DNA of 64,000 nt from an uncultured Gammaproteobacteria bacterium (lineage in GTDB: Bacteria; Pseudomonadota; Gammaproteobacteria; Arenicellales; JAANXG01), in the NCBI GenBank assembly GCA_947258495.1, contig CAMYIN010000097.1, positions 1 through 64,000 of the forward strand, in the 5' to 3' direction. The translations under genes and the position numbers were made by a program. Shown here in pieces: positions 63,047 to 64,000 of the stretch. The notes beneath the pieces are model-generated. The model made no database searches and was not told the origin of the DNA. It saw only the letters and a program-made list of their open reading frames with translations. How positions within the stretch are numbered: the first letter of the stretch is position 1; each line of letters opens with the position of its first letter.

Positions 63047-63793
63047 ATGGAGCTACCGCCGAGCGGGCAATCCATTTGGTTTCTGATACTCATCGGTCTG
63101 GCCGCCGCCCTCTATTCCTCGGTCGGCCAGGGGGGCGGTTCCGGTTACCTCGCCGTCATGGCCCTGTACGGCATGAGTCCCGCTCATATGAAGCCGGCGG
63201 CGCTCATCATGAATATCTTCGTCACGTCGCTGGTCTGGTATCGCCATTATCGCGCGGGCGAATTCAAGTGGGTGTTGTTCTGGCCCTTCATTGTCACTTC
63301 GATCCCGGCCGCGTTTGTCGGCGGTGCGTTGACCCTCGGCCCTTCCTTGTACCGTGCGCTCGTTGCCGTGGCGCTGCTGGTGGCGGCGTTGCGTACCCTG
63401 TGGCGCTCGCAGGTCGACGACACCGTGGTTCGACCCACGGCGACGGCGATGCTCATCACCGGCGCGGTGCTGGGCCTGGTCAGTGGCGCAACCGGCGTGG
63501 GCGGGGGTATCTTTTTGGCGCCGTTGCTGCTGTATTTTCGATGGTGCGACCTGCGGGAAACGTTCGCCCTCTCCGCGGCGTTTATCTGGGTCAACTCCGT
63601 CGCCGCGGTTTTCGGCTATGGGTTCGCCGGACACGCCTTTCCATTGAATGTGGCGTGGCTGGTCGTCGCCGCTTTGGCGGGGACCTTCGTGGGTGTAAAA
63701 ATCGTCGCTTTCTATGGAACGCCGCACAGGCTCCAGCGCCTGCTGGGGATCGTGTTGGCGGTCGCCGCCGTAAGAATGCTGACCGACCTATGA
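63047..63793 (+). CDS. TauE/SafE family sulfite exporter-like permease
   Basis: Polytopic; SVGQGGGSGYLAVMAL..., LVSGATGVGGGIFLAPLLLYF. Confidence 0.92.
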   Translation: MELPPSGQSIWFLILIGLAAALYSSVGQGGGSGYLAVMALYGMSPAHMKPAALIMNIFVTSLVWYRHYRAGEFKWVLFWPFIVTSIPAAFVGGALTLGPSLYRALVAVALLVAALRTLWRSQVDDTVVRPTATAMLITGAVLGLVSGATGVGGGIFLAPLLLYFRWCDLRETFALSAAFIWVNSVAAVFGYGFAGHAFPLNVAWLVVAALAGTFVGVKIVAFYGTPHRLQRLLGIVLAVAAVRMLTDL

Positions 63794-64000
63794 GTGACGC
63801 AAGCAAACTGACTATGGATGCGATCAGGGCGCGGCTGCAGCGATACTCGCCCCAGAGACTCGACATAGGCGAGCATCGGCATGCCTCGGTGGCGATGGTG
63901 CTCAGGCCGGCAGGCGCGCACGCCGAGGTGTTGTTGATCCAACGCGCCCACTGCGAAGGAGATCCCTGGTCGGGACAGATGGCGTTCCCCGGGGGTATCG
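63790..64000 (+). CDS. CoA pyrophosphatase-like NUDIX hydrolase (truncated by window end)
   Basis: MSDASKLTMDAIRARLQRYSPQ...VLLIQRAHCEGDPWSGQMAFPGGI; ATG overlaps tauE-like stop. Confidence 0.82.
   Translation, partial: MSDASKLTMDAIRARLQRYSPQRLDIGEHRHASVAMVLRPAGAHAEVLLIQRAHCEGDPWSGQMAFPGGI

Overview
This 64 kb window looks like ordinary chromosome from a high-GC gammaproteobacterium, with a gene content that suggests a sulfur-oxidising or chemolithoautotrophic lineage (an inference). It is densely packed with housekeeping and accessory metabolic genes. I found no rRNA, tRNA, CRISPR array, prophage or intact IS element. Recognisable blocks are: a MaoC / MmgE-PrpD / acyl-CoA dehydrogenase / CaiB operon; mmsA and ald; mtgA and msrB; zapE; rraA with a STAS-like gene; nudE-cysQ; dapF-DUF484-xerC; hppA with a PPi-type phosphofructokinase; hemB; ubiE-ubiJ-ubiB; iscR-sufBCDS-sufT with a near-consensus IscR type 1 site; ctpA-envC; ArsR-rhodanese-secB-gpsA; hemW; thrH; a Spy-like / response regulator / histidine kinase operon; an RND efflux pair; and a truncated NUDIX gene at the right edge. 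Items most worth follow-up are a fused tandem-duplicated HAD protein whose two halves both carry DWHAT instead of DxDxT, a DsrC/TusE-like protein that keeps CysB but lacks CysA, a two-cysteine ArsR regulator (SqrR/BigR-like) next to a membrane rhodanese, an acyl-CoA dehydrogenase without the usual catalytic Glu motif, and a hairpin-rich dispersed-repeat-like sequence inside the two-component operon. Nothing here is a clear-cut undescribed multi-gene system. All calls come from reading the sequence and supplied translations; no database search was run.
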